Shown: positions 45,793-54,562 of the stretch, piece by piece | Position numbering within the stretch: position 1 is the stretch's first letter | Layout: every line of letters starts with the position of its first letter | Assembly (NCBI GenBank): GCA_958295815.1 | Contig: OY282374.1 | Location: forward strand, 3,380,856-3,444,855 | Length of the DNA: 64,000 nucleotides | Source of the DNA: Candidatus Poribacteria bacterium | GTDB lineage: Bacteria; Poribacteria; WGA-4E; WGA-3G | Reading direction: 5' to 3' | Program-made: the position numbers and the translations under genes | The notes under the pieces: generated by a model | The model's database searches: none | What the model saw: the letters and a program-made list of their open reading frames with translations, nothing else | What the model was told of the DNA's origin: nothing

Positions 45793-46626
45793 CTACAGAT
45801 TGAACAAATAATCCAACAGCTGCTTGCCCTCTCGGAAATCAAAAATAATAATATCCGCACCAGCACGGATAAGGCGTTCTCGTTTGTCGGCGTTCATATT
45901 GTACATGTTATCCTCAACGGACGCAACACCAACAGCGATGGCTCCCACCGTTTTCGCATTTTCAATCTCCACATATCCATCCCCAACGATGAGCAATTCG
46001 TTCCTGCTAAGTTGGAAATCTGTAATGATCTTCTGGATAATCATGGCTTTGGAAAACTTTTTATATTCTCGCAACGCACCGTAAATCCCACCATCAAAAT
46101 AATCTGCAACACCGAGGAGTGATGCTTCATTTTTCACAAATTCGACATCTGTCCCACTGGCGAGATAACAGTGTATCTCCATCTCACGCAGACTTTGGAG
46201 AAATTCCAGGGACATCGGTACACGAAGCGGGTCAGCAGGTAGTGTTCCTGCTGCGAGTCCAGCGATTCGCTCCTCAACCACGGGCAGCAATCGGCGATTA
46301 TATTCGTCTTTGTAGGCAAGTGGTTCCTTGGGGGTTCCGCCGCGTTTCTCAATTTCTTCGCTTAGCTGCATCATCTGATAGATAGTCTGCTTACCGGTCA
46401 ACCTATCCACGAATTCAACGACGAGTGCCTCAAGTTGTTCCTGTGATTCGGTGGTGTCTGTTTCGGTCTGAAGGCATTCAACCATCATCGGGACCATCAC
46501 ATTTTGCCAACCGTCTCGAATGAGGGAGATTGTTCCGTCAAAATCGAAGACAACATGACGGATATTCCCTGTTTGAATCTCACGATGGATCTCAACCGCA
46601 GTATTGTCCAAAAAAACGTTTTGCAT
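45793..46626 (-). CDS. HAD-superfamily hydrolase
   Basis: 277 residues. Motif I is V-V-F-D-F-D-G-T (nucleophile Asp), motif II is Y-L-A-S-G-T-D, motif III Lys is in FSKAMIIQKI, and motif IV is I-V-G-D-G-Y-V-E-I-E-N-A. A helical cap lies between. Members are mostly phosphatases of sugar or nucleotide phosphates, for example phosphoglycolate-type. The substrate is unknown. It lies upstream of the propeller gene on the same strand, separated by the family C repeats. Confidence 0.8.
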   Translation of the reverse strand: MQNVFLDNTAVEIHREIQTGNIRHVVFDFDGTISLIRDGWQNVMVPMMVECLQTETDTTESQEQLEALVVEFVDRLTGKQTIYQMMQLSEEIEKRGGTPKEPLAYKDEYNRRLLPVVEERIAGLAAGTLPADPLRVPMSLEFLQSLREMEIHCYLASGTDVEFVKNEASLLGVADYFDGGIYGALREYKKFSKAMIIQKIITDFQLSRNELLIVGDGYVEIENAKTVGAIAVGVASVEDNMYNMNADKRERLIRAGADIIIFDFREGKQLLDYLFNL

Positions 46627-46640
46627 AATTATCCTGAAAG

Positions 46641-46831
46641 TCCTTTAATCCTGTAAATCATGGTTCTGACAATCCACCACTGACGGCTGATGTCTGACTG
46701 CTGACTGCCACTATAAAAGGCGTTGATTTTCCCATTCTTTTCTGATAGTATAAGAGTGTTTAGATAGTTAAGCAAGCGTTTTTCTGTAATCTTGGTTATC
46801 CTTTAATCCCGTAAATCCTGGTTCGGACAAT
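46641..46831. repeat. Imperfect direct repeat of about 33 bp in the DUF58 upstream region
   Basis: tcctttaatcctgtaaatc and atggttctgacaat (46641-46673) recur as tcctttaatcccgtaaatc and ctggttcggacaat (46799-46831), about three mismatches. The second copy ends 12 bp before the DUF58 start codon. The 125 bp between has no other recognised feature. Confidence 0.65.
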
Positions 46832-46843
46832 AGAAAATACACC

Positions 46844-47719
46844 ATGAACGAAAAAGAGATTCTCAAAAAAATACAGCGTATTGAAATATTTACCGATCGC
46901 TTGGTCAACACCGTCTTCGCTGGGGAGTATGAGAGCGTTTTCAAAGGACAAGGGATTACCTTTGATGAGGTCCGCGAGTATCAGGTAGGCGATGAAATCC
47001 GGACAATCGATTGGAACGTCACCGCACGCATGGGACAAGCCTACATCAAAAAGTACGTAGAAGAACGTGAACTCGTCATGATGCTGGTTGTAGATATGAG
47101 TGCTTCGACCAGTTTTGGAAGTATCCCTGAGACGAAAGCCGAAATCGCTGCCGAAATCGCAGCGCTCCTCGCCTTTTCTGCTATCAAAAATAATGACAAG
47201 GTTGGGCTTATTTGTTTTACGGACACCGTTGAGCACTATGTCGCGCCACGGAAAGGGAGAAGACACGTCTTACGCGTCGTTCGGGATATTCTTCATTTTC
47301 AACCGAAACAGCCTGGCACAAATATTGAAGAGGCTCTAACCTTCACTGATCGTGTGCTCAAACCGCACAGTGTTGTGTTTCTCATCTCGGATTTCAAGGA
47401 CGCCGGATATGAAAAGCAGTTACGTTTGACCAGTAAGCAGCATTCGCTTATTGCCATTACCTTACAGGACAGACGCGAGGTCGAATTGCCGAATGTTGGA
47501 CTCGTAGAACTGGCGGATGCCGAAAGCGGAGAGACGATAGTTATTGATACTCGCTCCGAGCAGGCACGGCAATTGTATAAAGAGATTAATCAGCGCGCCG
47601 ATGCAGAACGGAGACAGATTTTCCGAGCAAATCAGATTGATTCTATCCATATTAGAACGGATGAGCCGTATGTGAAACCGCTTATCAGATTTTTTCGACA
47701 ACGTGCTGCCCGATCTTGA
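46844..47719 (+). CDS. DUF58 domain protein (vWA-like)
   Basis: 291 residues. The DUF58 signature G-E-Y-E-S-V-F-K-G-Q-G, then REYQVGDEIRTIDWNVTARM, and E-E-R-E-L-V-M-M-L-V-V-D-M-S-A-S-T (a MIDAS-like D-x-S-x-S/T) is complete. Such proteins usually work with a MoxR AAA+ ATPase in assembling metal-dependent or surface complexes. No MoxR gene adjoins it in the window, so it may be an orphan or the partner lies elsewhere. There is no clear ribosome site before the ATG at 46844. Confidence 0.83.
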   Translation: MNEKEILKKIQRIEIFTDRLVNTVFAGEYESVFKGQGITFDEVREYQVGDEIRTIDWNVTARMGQAYIKKYVEERELVMMLVVDMSASTSFGSIPETKAEIAAEIAALLAFSAIKNNDKVGLICFTDTVEHYVAPRKGRRHVLRVVRDILHFQPKQPGTNIEEALTFTDRVLKPHSVVFLISDFKDAGYEKQLRLTSKQHSLIAITLQDRREVELPNVGLVELADAESGETIVIDTRSEQARQLYKEINQRADAERRQIFRANQIDSIHIRTDEPYVKPLIRFFRQRAARS

Positions 47720-47861
47720 TAGAGATACTCAGTTTTCTTGTAGGAGGGAACTCCGATTCCCGGCGTATTCTGTAGGAGCATTTCCCGCTAGGAACTTTCT
47801 AACCAAATGGGTTAAATATCCGACAAATGAATAGCCCTGCGGAATTGAAATCCATGAGATT

Positions 47862-48632
47862 ATGAGCAAATTAGATGTCCGGAATTTAACGCAAACCTTC
47901 GCTCAGGAAGGCACTCAGTTGCAGGTGCTGGACGGCTTAAACTTCTCTGTTGATGACGGACAGTTCGTCGCTTTGTTAGGTCCCTCTGGTTGCGGCAAAA
48001 GCACGCTATTTAATATCATCTCTGGGCTGCTTGTGCCGGACACCGGAGAAATCTACCTCAACGACAAGCGCATTCATGGAAACACTGGAGACTTCGCCTA
48101 TATGCAACAGAAGGATCTCCTTTTGCCGTGGCGGACTGTCCTCAAAAATGTCCTTATCGGTCCAGAAATTCACAACGAACCGCTCGATACCGCGATAGCA
48201 GAGGCACAAAAGCGGTTGGTGCAACTCGGATTAAGTGGATTTGAGAATAGTTATCCGATGCAGCTTTCGGGGGGAATGCGCCAACGCGTCGCCCTCGTCC
48301 GGACACTTCTTTTTCGGAAAGAAATACTGCTTTTAGATGAACCCTTCGGTGCCTTAGATGCAATGACACGTACCGTCATGCAATCCATTCTGCTCGACAT
48401 CTGGGCAGAAGACAAGCAGACCGTTCTGCTCATCACCCACGATACTGAAGAAGCACTCCTACTCGCAGATAAAATCTATGTGCTGACTGCCCGACCAGCA
48501 ACCCTCAAGGTGGTAATCCCCGTTCCCCTGCCACGTCCGCGTAACATCACAGATGTCTCGCTCATTCGCTTGAAAAAGGAACTCTTGGCATCATTACAGA
48601 TTGAGATGTCGCGGGTTTTCGATGCCGACTAA
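47862..48632 (+). CDS. ABC transporter ATPase, nitrate/sulfonate/taurine type
   Basis: 256 residues. Walker A GPSGCGKST, Q-loop M-Q-Q-K-D-L-L-L-P-W-R, signature LSGGMRQR, Walker B LLLDEPFGALD and H-loop LLITHDTEEAL. The L-L-P-W-R segment after the Q-loop is typical of the SsuB/TauB/NrtD group. It would power import of a small anion or riboflavin/thiamine-precursor-like compound. No permease or binding-protein gene lies next to it, so the partner must be elsewhere or have been lost. Confidence 0.83.
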   Translation: MSKLDVRNLTQTFAQEGTQLQVLDGLNFSVDDGQFVALLGPSGCGKSTLFNIISGLLVPDTGEIYLNDKRIHGNTGDFAYMQQKDLLLPWRTVLKNVLIGPEIHNEPLDTAIAEAQKRLVQLGLSGFENSYPMQLSGGMRQRVALVRTLLFRKEILLLDEPFGALDAMTRTVMQSILLDIWAEDKQTVLLITHDTEEALLLADKIYVLTARPATLKVVIPVPLPRPRNITDVSLIRLKKELLASLQIEMSRVFDAD

Positions 48633-48663
48633 TCCATTACAACATTTGTGGGCGGTGCACCAT

Positions 48664-48731
48664 TTGTGGGATGGGTTTTCAACCCCGATCTGTCTGCTAA
48701 TAGCATTGTGGGAGGGGTTTGTAACCCCGAT
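48664..48731. repeat. Two family B palindromes
   Basis: tgtgggatgGGTTTTCAACCccgat (48665-48689) and tgtgggaGGGGTTTGTAACCCCgat (48707-48731), 42 bp apart, with catttg/gcattg before each. The second ends two bases before the stop codon of the minus-strand dehydrogenase gene. Confidence 0.75.
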
Positions 48732-48732
48732 A

Positions 48733-49617
48733 TTATTCCGAGTCCTTTATCAATGTCCGCCAAAATGAGCGCGCCGGACGGTTCATATTGTCAAGCATCT
48801 CATAATTCTCATTCTTACAGAATTCATAAAGTGCTTCAGTCAACGGAATCTCAAACCCAGACGCTTTTGCCGCAGCAAGGAAATAGGGTAATTCCGGATA
48901 TTTGACGACAAGTGTCCCGCCTTTTCCATCGATAATGCGTCTGGCGATGCCATCAAACTGACCACGCCACCCGTCCCCCATACCGACCGCATTGCGAATC
49001 GCCTCAGGATCTACACCCGCACAGACCCCAAATGCCATCGCCTCCATGAACGCTGCATCACCGAGTCCCATAGCGAGCTGATTCACACCCTTGACAATCT
49101 GTCCTGAGCCACTCGGGCCACAATAGACTACATATTGCGGTTCACCGAGGATTTCCAAGATTGGACGGCATTCTTCGACAACCGCTGCATCACCACCGAC
49201 AAAGATACGAAGCGTGCCTGTTTCAGATCCCTGAGGTCCACCACTTACCGGGGCATCTATTAGTGTAGCACCTTTATTCGCAAACGCTATCCCCAGGTCC
49301 CGTGTCTTTTCTACTTCTGTCGTGCCTAAGTCAATAAAAACCTGACCATCGCGAGCATTAGGGATCAGATGCTCTTCAGCAACACTGCAGAAAATATCAG
49401 AAGAACGCAAACTCGTCATAACGACATCACTGTTTTTCACTACATCAGAGGTATCTTTTCCTGCAGTTGCCCCTATTGTGTCGAGTGCCGCGCATTTTGA
49501 CACGTCAATATCATATCCGATGAGCGGATACCCGGCGTTATGAAGATTATTCGCCATCCTTCCACCCATATTTCCGAGTCCAATAAAACCAATTCTGGGA
49601 AGTTGTTGAGATTTCAT
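48733..49617 (-). CDS. 3-hydroxyisobutyrate dehydrogenase-like NAD(P) oxidoreductase
   Basis: 294 residues. The Rossmann start I-G-F-I-G-L-G-N-M-G-G-R-M-A is followed by the substrate motif DAPVSGGPQGSETGTLRIFV and the catalytic Lys in GQIVKGVNQLAM (G-x-x-x-K-x-x-x-N). This family oxidises beta-hydroxyacids such as 3-hydroxyisobutyrate or tartronate semialdehyde (GarR). With enolase-type and uronate-type genes nearby, a GarR-like role in sugar-acid breakdown fits but is not proven. The C-terminal helices are complete. Confidence 0.83.
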   Translation of the reverse strand: MKSQQLPRIGFIGLGNMGGRMANNLHNAGYPLIGYDIDVSKCAALDTIGATAGKDTSDVVKNSDVVMTSLRSSDIFCSVAEEHLIPNARDGQVFIDLGTTEVEKTRDLGIAFANKGATLIDAPVSGGPQGSETGTLRIFVGGDAAVVEECRPILEILGEPQYVVYCGPSGSGQIVKGVNQLAMGLGDAAFMEAMAFGVCAGVDPEAIRNAVGMGDGWRGQFDGIARRIIDGKGGTLVVKYPELPYFLAAAKASGFEIPLTEALYEFCKNENYEMLDNMNRPARSFWRTLIKDSE

Positions 49618-49827
49618 AATTTTCCTAATAGTTATAGTGAATTATAATAGTAAATGGGTGTTTCAGTGCCCAATTGCTGGTGCCTTGATTCAAACATATT
49701 TGGAGTGATAACGGAACCTATATTGAGGTGTTTTCAGTTCCGTAGGGACGGCATTTGTGTAGGACGGTGTCTGTCAAGAAATCCAAGCCCGGTAGGGGCG
49801 GCATCTGTCCTAACTCAGGATTGTGAC
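49618..49827. other. Intergenic spacer with degenerate GTAGGG(A/G)CGGCAT repeats
   Basis: gtagggacggcatttgtgta (about 49742) and gtaggggcggcatctgtcct (about 49792) are similar strings 50 bp apart, separated by gtaggacggtgtctgtc, a third weaker form. No gene or promoter is seen. Confidence 0.45.
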
Positions 49828-51342
49828 TCACGCTACAGTTGGCGTCACTGTCCATGCGTCCAAACTATTTAAAACTGCCTCACCACCGCGGGCAAAAATT
49901 GAGACACCGAGGCTGTCGGCGCGCGTCGGGTAGATCCGTTGGGTTAGACACAATCTACTGTTAACAAAAACTTCCATTACAGACTTGTCTAAGAAGATAT
50001 GCAGTTTCAGAGATTCCCCTTCGGCAAGTTTGAAGGGTGCCTCTTGCGAATTTGTATAGCGTTCTGACCCATCTTCGTCTTGTGGTGTGAGACGTTGGTA
50101 TTTTACTTCGTCATCTAAAGTCGATTTTATGAGATCGATTTTGAATTGCTCGTCGGTTGGCGAATAGCTAATCTCGGTTTCCTCTTCACTATCTGGAGAG
50201 CGACGAACCTTCACGCCCAATTCTGTCGCGCCACGTGGGTCAAGTTCCACCTTTAGTTCGAGGCAATCCCCATTCACCTCATCAATAACAATTTCTTCAT
50301 CAGTTTTGAGTTGGATTGTCTCTTGGTGATGATGCTTGGTGCGGAGTTTTTCGAGTTCTGGAACGGGTTCAATGCGGAGACTTCCATCTTCATTCAACGA
50401 TAAAATTCGCGGCAGTGTCATCACGGAAGCCCACCCGTGTTTCTCCCATGGACGTGCTTCACGAATCCAACCGAAAAAGATACGCCGTCCTGTGTCGTCA
50501 AGAAGTGTTTCGGGTCCAGAGAGTTGCCCGCCTTGCCAGTTCATACGTCCGTGTGTTTCAGGATAGAACTGCTCGTCTTCATAGTGCCCAAGGTAGTAGT
50601 GTGCCATACCGTATGGACGGTGACCGTGCATCAGGAGCATATATTTATCGCCAAGTGGAAAGAAGTCAGGACACGCGCAATCCTCGACTTCATCTGTCCA
50701 ACGACGTGAGGATATATAGAATGGACCACGATATTCCCAATGAATGCAGTCGTTTGAACGGAAGAGGCTGGTAGCATCGCCTTTGTATCCCGGTCGGCTG
50801 TTTTTGTTGCCTATGAGGGCATAGTAGGTGCCGTTTTCATACCAAGCACACGGATCAAAAACGTGATACTCTTGCGGTTCGTCTGGTATCGGGATAACCG
50901 GATTCGCAGGCGAAGGCGTCCAGTGAATCAACTCGGCATCGTCGCTAGTTGCGATACAGGTCCCTTGATTCGGCACATGATAGATTAGCGTTGGTACTGG
51001 AGCATTTTCAATGGCATCTCCACTGTATATTCCGCGTGGCATTGATCCGTCAGTGGCAGGTTTTATCGCTGGTGGGTGGTGTATCCAATGCACCAGATCG
51101 CAGCTGGAAGAGTGGTCAAGAACCGGTAGCCATTCATCTGCGTTTGGATTTGGCATCCGCCCAAGATAGAAGACGTGGTATCGCCCATTCCAGAAAATAG
51201 TGCAGTTTGCATCATTGAAAAACCCTTCAGGTGGGAGCAAATGATAACGGGGTCGATGCGGATCCGTTGAGAGATATTCTCGCAATTCTCGAGCGTTTCC
51301 GATGTGTTCATGGAGATTTTCAATTGTGGTAACTGGTTCCAT
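49828..51342 (-). CDS. GH32-family (sucrase/levanase-like) glycosidase
   Basis: 504 residues with a five-bladed propeller and a C-terminal beta-sandwich (about 355-500, including HIFLDKSVMEVFVN, the classic GH32 end). The nucleophile Asp44 is in GFFNDANC (usual W-M-N-D-P-N-G). Asp163 in VFDPCAW is the transition-state stabiliser. The acid/base motif, normally E-C-P-D, reads A-C-P-D (223-226), within E-D-C-A-C-P-D, so the standard Glu is missing. No signal peptide is seen. It may act on a fructoside or arabinose-containing sugar, or have shifted chemistry. Confidence 0.82.
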   Translation of the reverse strand: MEPVTTIENLHEHIGNARELREYLSTDPHRPRYHLLPPEGFFNDANCTIFWNGRYHVFYLGRMPNPNADEWLPVLDHSSSCDLVHWIHHPPAIKPATDGSMPRGIYSGDAIENAPVPTLIYHVPNQGTCIATSDDAELIHWTPSPANPVIPIPDEPQEYHVFDPCAWYENGTYYALIGNKNSRPGYKGDATSLFRSNDCIHWEYRGPFYISSRRWTDEVEDCACPDFFPLGDKYMLLMHGHRPYGMAHYYLGHYEDEQFYPETHGRMNWQGGQLSGPETLLDDTGRRIFFGWIREARPWEKHGWASVMTLPRILSLNEDGSLRIEPVPELEKLRTKHHHQETIQLKTDEEIVIDEVNGDCLELKVELDPRGATELGVKVRRSPDSEEETEISYSPTDEQFKIDLIKSTLDDEVKYQRLTPQDEDGSERYTNSQEAPFKLAEGESLKLHIFLDKSVMEVFVNSRLCLTQRIYPTRADSLGVSIFARGGEAVLNSLDAWTVTPTVA

Positions 51343-51454
51343 TTTCTGTAAATTCCCCTCATATTCTTTACTATTTCATACGTAGCATATGGTCTCAGAG
51401 TATAGCATGTTAGGCAGCAAGCATCAAGAAAAATCATGGTCATTCAGTTTTCCC

Positions 51455-51483
51455 TTGAGGTAATTTATTCCGTCTGATATACT
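51455..51483 (+). promoter_or_regulatory. Sigma-70-type promoter
   Basis: TTGAGG (51455-51460), a 17-bp spacer, and TATACT (51478-51483), 155 bp upstream of the ATG at 51638. The downstream context TATACTGCCC matches the promoter at 10788. Confidence 0.6.
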
Positions 51484-51637
51484 GCCCTGATTGATTCAAC
51501 ATCACCCGTTTGATCGAATTTCGCCTTATCTCTATAATGTCGTCATTGAGACGAATTATGGTGTTAAACTGCCTTTTGGCTCGGCTTTTTTAGATTACGC
51601 TTCCAATCCGATGAATCCTGATAAAGGAGGTTAAAGA

Positions 51638-52390
51638 ATGATACACATAATTAGATGTGCCTTGATTCTCGCAATACTCGTTTTTGGGACATTTGATGCG
51701 GCAGGGGAAATCTTGTTACAGGAAGATTTTGAGGGGGACTTAGATTTAACCACGAAATGGCAGACAGGTCACCCCAAATTCGTCTACGCAAAAGACGGTA
51801 TCCTCTATTTGAACCAGGGGAAATCCGGTGGAGACTACGTGAGTCTTCGGTCTATTGGAGTTTTTAGCGATGTCATTATCTACTACGAATGGTTCATCAT
51901 CGAATGGAGCGGGCAGGGAGATGGAGGCGGTGCCTTACGACAGACACCCGATGGTTCGTATTGGATGCGCTGGTGGGGACGCAACAGTGTCAAAGTAACG
52001 ACCAATAAAGATGGACCTGTTAATGCTTGGCAACCTTTTCCAGCGAAGGGTGGACCAGCGACTTCTAACTACAATGCGGCGTCTGACCATTTCATACTCA
52101 AAGCAGCGTTAATGACCGAGGAAAAGCGTGTGACCATTCATATATGGGATGTCACTGAAAAAAAAGAACAGATCGCTGAGTGGGAAATCAAGGACGATAC
52201 CTACAAATCAGGAAACATTAGTTTCGACTGCTGGAAATTTGGTATCTATGGTGTGGACAACGTTGTTGTTGCTACACCTGAACATGAAGCAGAAATATTC
52301 TCCGACAAATTTGATCCACACGGGCTTGCTGTCCAAGCTAAAGGCAAACTTGCAACTACATGGGCACACCTAAAATCGAACGGTCGGTAA
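51638..52390 (+). CDS. Exported protein, DUF1080/LamG-like beta-sandwich
   Basis: 250 residues with an AAAGGAGG site before the ATG. A signal peptide (CALILAILVFGTFDAAGE) is followed by LLQEDFEGDLDLTTKWQTGH, a start common in laminin-G or 3-keto-glucoside-hydrolase-like (DUF1080) domains. Trp-rich strands (YWMRWWGRNS) suggest sugar binding. The end V-Q-A-K-G-K-L-A-T-T-W-A-H-L-K-S resembles that of the protein at 39929. It is followed after 19 bp by a Gfo/Idh gene, suggesting a glycan or glycoside utilisation unit. Confidence 0.65.
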   Translation: MIHIIRCALILAILVFGTFDAAGEILLQEDFEGDLDLTTKWQTGHPKFVYAKDGILYLNQGKSGGDYVSLRSIGVFSDVIIYYEWFIIEWSGQGDGGGALRQTPDGSYWMRWWGRNSVKVTTNKDGPVNAWQPFPAKGGPATSNYNAASDHFILKAALMTEEKRVTIHIWDVTEKKEQIAEWEIKDDTYKSGNISFDCWKFGIYGVDNVVVATPEHEAEIFSDKFDPHGLAVQAKGKLATTWAHLKSNGR

Positions 52391-52409
52391 GAGAAAGGAA
52401 CTTTTAGCC

Positions 52410-53390
52410 ATGACAAGATGTGCGCTTATTAGCGGTAGAGGTATGGGGTTGATGCACGGTGGAAACTTTCACAGCCATCCGGATGCAGAGGTCGTAGCAG
52501 TGTGCGATATGGACCCGGAACTTCTCGCGAATGCTGAAGAACAATTTGGGGCACCCGGATATTCATCGATTGAGGAGCTTTTAGCGAATTGTGATGCTGA
52601 GTTGGTCCTTCTTATTGTCAATGAAACCCGGCGCATCCCGCCACTCCAGCAATTACTTGAGGCTGGACGCAATGTATTCACAGAGAAGCCTCTCTGTGGA
52701 TTACAGGGACAACATCGCTTACGCGAAGAGGATCTCGGAATTGCGGCACCCGCTATCGCAACATGGCGGAACTCTAATCTCAAGTTCGGGATCGATTTCA
52801 ACTACCGGTTTATGCACCATTTCCGCAGGCTTCATGATGATGTCGCCGAAAATCGGTTGGGAGAGATCCGGATGGTACACGCACGCGCACACTTCAATTG
52901 CTGGTCGCACGTTATTGATCAGATTCTCTGGACGATGGGTATGCCGGAGTGGGTGAGTGTTGTAGGGAATCCGAATGAGCCACGCGATTGGGAACGTTTA
53001 ATTCATATCGGTTGGGAGAATGGTGTGATTGGCTCTCTGAGCGGCACAAACTTATGGGGCTATGACGATCATCCGCTCCGCGTCAAGGTCCTTGGCGATG
53101 AATTTTATGCAGAGGCAAAAGGGTTGGATGGTTCTTACTGCCGCCGAAAAGCGAACAGTTCTGAACACGACGAACTCTGGGAAGCCGAGGCTGGCAATCC
53201 AGAGATGCCAGAGTCTTTCAAGCGAATGGCTGACGGTGTGATTAAGGCGATGCATGCTGATACTTCATTTCCTGCGGATGGCGAGGCGGCATGGAATGAA
53301 CTCGTTTTCGAGGCAGCGGTACACAGATCTGCCTTGCAAAACAATGCACGCGTATTTTTGGCAGATGTAGAGAAAGACGCCTTCGCATAA
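52410..53390 (+). CDS. Gfo/Idh/MocA-family oxidoreductase
   Basis: 326 residues. The Rossmann N-terminus (C-A-L-I-S-G-R-G-M-G) is slightly divergent from G-x-G-x-x-G, followed by D-A-E-V-V-A-V-C-D-M-D and the F-T-E-K-P-L motif whose Lys is catalytic. I-D-F-N-Y-R-F and the C-terminal D-G-E-A-A-W-N-E-L-V-F-E-A are typical. Enzymes of this family oxidise sugars or inositols with NAD(P). It sits 19 bp after the exported gene at 51638 and shares its promoter, so the pair may handle one sugar. Confidence 0.85.
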   Translation: MTRCALISGRGMGLMHGGNFHSHPDAEVVAVCDMDPELLANAEEQFGAPGYSSIEELLANCDAELVLLIVNETRRIPPLQQLLEAGRNVFTEKPLCGLQGQHRLREEDLGIAAPAIATWRNSNLKFGIDFNYRFMHHFRRLHDDVAENRLGEIRMVHARAHFNCWSHVIDQILWTMGMPEWVSVVGNPNEPRDWERLIHIGWENGVIGSLSGTNLWGYDDHPLRVKVLGDEFYAEAKGLDGSYCRRKANSSEHDELWEAEAGNPEMPESFKRMADGVIKAMHADTSFPADGEAAWNELVFEAAVHRSALQNNARVFLADVEKDAFA

Positions 53391-53393
53391 GCA

Positions 53394-53424
53394 AAAAAAT
53401 AGGCGCGGTTTGCAACCGCGCCTA
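53394..53424 (-). terminator. Intrinsic terminator of the dehydrogenase gene at 53448
   Basis: AGGCGCGGTTTGCAACCGCG with CCT (53401-53423) is a near-perfect palindrome. On the minus strand it is followed by ATTTTTTTGC, a classical U-tract. It lies just beyond the stop at 53448. In the plus direction it could also stop transcription of the Gfo/Idh gene. Confidence 0.85.
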
Positions 53425-53447
53425 TCTACAAATGACAGCAACCTCGT

Positions 53448-54500
53448 TTAGGCAGCACCACCTTTGACAGCGATCTTAATCGCGTCCTTCCCATCTAAGT
53501 GATAACTCCCGTGAAGCGCATCGAAACCCTTGGACACATCCTCTAACGGGAGAATGTGGCTCACAAACCCATCGAAGAGTGAAGCGTGTTTCTCAAGCAT
53601 CGGGATAGCGCGTAGGAAATGCTTCCTTTCAAAGCCCCAACCCGCTTCCAATCTAAGGTTTTTACGCATTAACATCTGGTTCGGATTACAATCAAAGGAG
53701 CCAACATCTACAAAATGTCCATAGACAACATAAGTGCCACTGTGCCTGATATAATCCAAGCCTTCCGGGATAGCGGCGAGGAAGCCTGTGCATTCGTAGA
53801 CGACATCCGCACCGATGCCTTGTGATGTATTTTCGCGAACAATCCTTTTCCGTTCTTCTGGATCTGGCACTTCAGCGATGTCGATGATAAGATCTGCGCC
53901 CAGTCTTTTCGCCATTTCAAGTCTACCCGGAGGTCCACCGACCACAATAAGTCTACCTGCACCAGAAACTCTCGCCCAATTAAGCGCAAGCAGACCGATA
54001 GGACCCGTTCCTTGAATCACTACTGTATCCCCAAATTCGATCTTTCCACGAGACACACAATGTGCCGCACAAGACGCAGGTTCCGCAAGAACAGCAATTT
54101 CCGGCGGGAGATCAGTCTTAAGAAACATATTGGTTGACGGGTTTGAAAGGTAGATGTATTCGCTGAAGCCGCCGCGTAGATACGGTGCTTCTTCCGACGG
54201 AGAGAAGCCGAGACCACCGCTCGGAGATAGAGCAACTCTGTCCCCCTCTTTAACCGGATTTCCGAGGTAGTCTGTTTCAACCCCTTCCCCCAAAGTTTCA
54301 ATTACACCGACATTCTCGTGTCCAAGAATAATATCGTGGTTGATGTGCCCAAATTCCCAGTTGTGGAGGTCGGTGCCACAAATACCACCTAACTCCTGAC
54401 GTACAAGGACCGTACCGGGTTCGGGATCAACTATCGGGTATTCTCGGATTTCAAAGTTTTTGCCACTCATCACGGTGGCACGTGCGGTTCTGGTTCCCAT
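53448..54500 (-). CDS. Zinc-dependent medium-chain alcohol/polyol dehydrogenase
   Basis: About 350 residues from the ATG at 54500 (AAAGGAG 6 bases upstream; an ATG at 54518 is rejected). The catalytic zinc site is in G-G-I-C-G-T-D-L-H (Cys) and G-H-E-N-V-G (His-Glu), and E-P-A-S-C-A-A-H is the later ligand region. The four-Cys structural-zinc lobe is absent: that loop reads LSPSGGLGFSPSEEAPYLRG. The NAD(P) site is G-T-G-P-I-G-L-L-A. The product probably oxidises a sugar or amino alcohol. It ends in a strong terminator. Confidence 0.85.
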   Translation of the reverse strand: MGTRTARATVMSGKNFEIREYPIVDPEPGTVLVRQELGGICGTDLHNWEFGHINHDIILGHENVGVIETLGEGVETDYLGNPVKEGDRVALSPSGGLGFSPSEEAPYLRGGFSEYIYLSNPSTNMFLKTDLPPEIAVLAEPASCAAHCVSRGKIEFGDTVVIQGTGPIGLLALNWARVSGAGRLIVVGGPPGRLEMAKRLGADLIIDIAEVPDPEERKRIVRENTSQGIGADVVYECTGFLAAIPEGLDYIRHSGTYVVYGHFVDVGSFDCNPNQMLMRKNLRLEAGWGFERKHFLRAIPMLEKHASLFDGFVSHILPLEDVSKGFDALHGSYHLDGKDAIKIAVKGGAA

Positions 54501-54521
54501 TGTAAACTCCTTTCCCATGGT

Positions 54522-54547
54522 AGGAGCGACCTGTGGTCGCGACTCCC
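54522..54547. repeat. GCGACC palindrome
   Basis: GGAGCGACC-tgt-GGTCGCGACTCC (54523-54546): GCGACC pairs with GGTCGC, with outer GGAG/CTCC. It lies in the gap between the two MDR dehydrogenase genes and is a further small palindrome type. Confidence 0.6.
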
Positions 54548-54562
54548 AATACTTTACTCACG

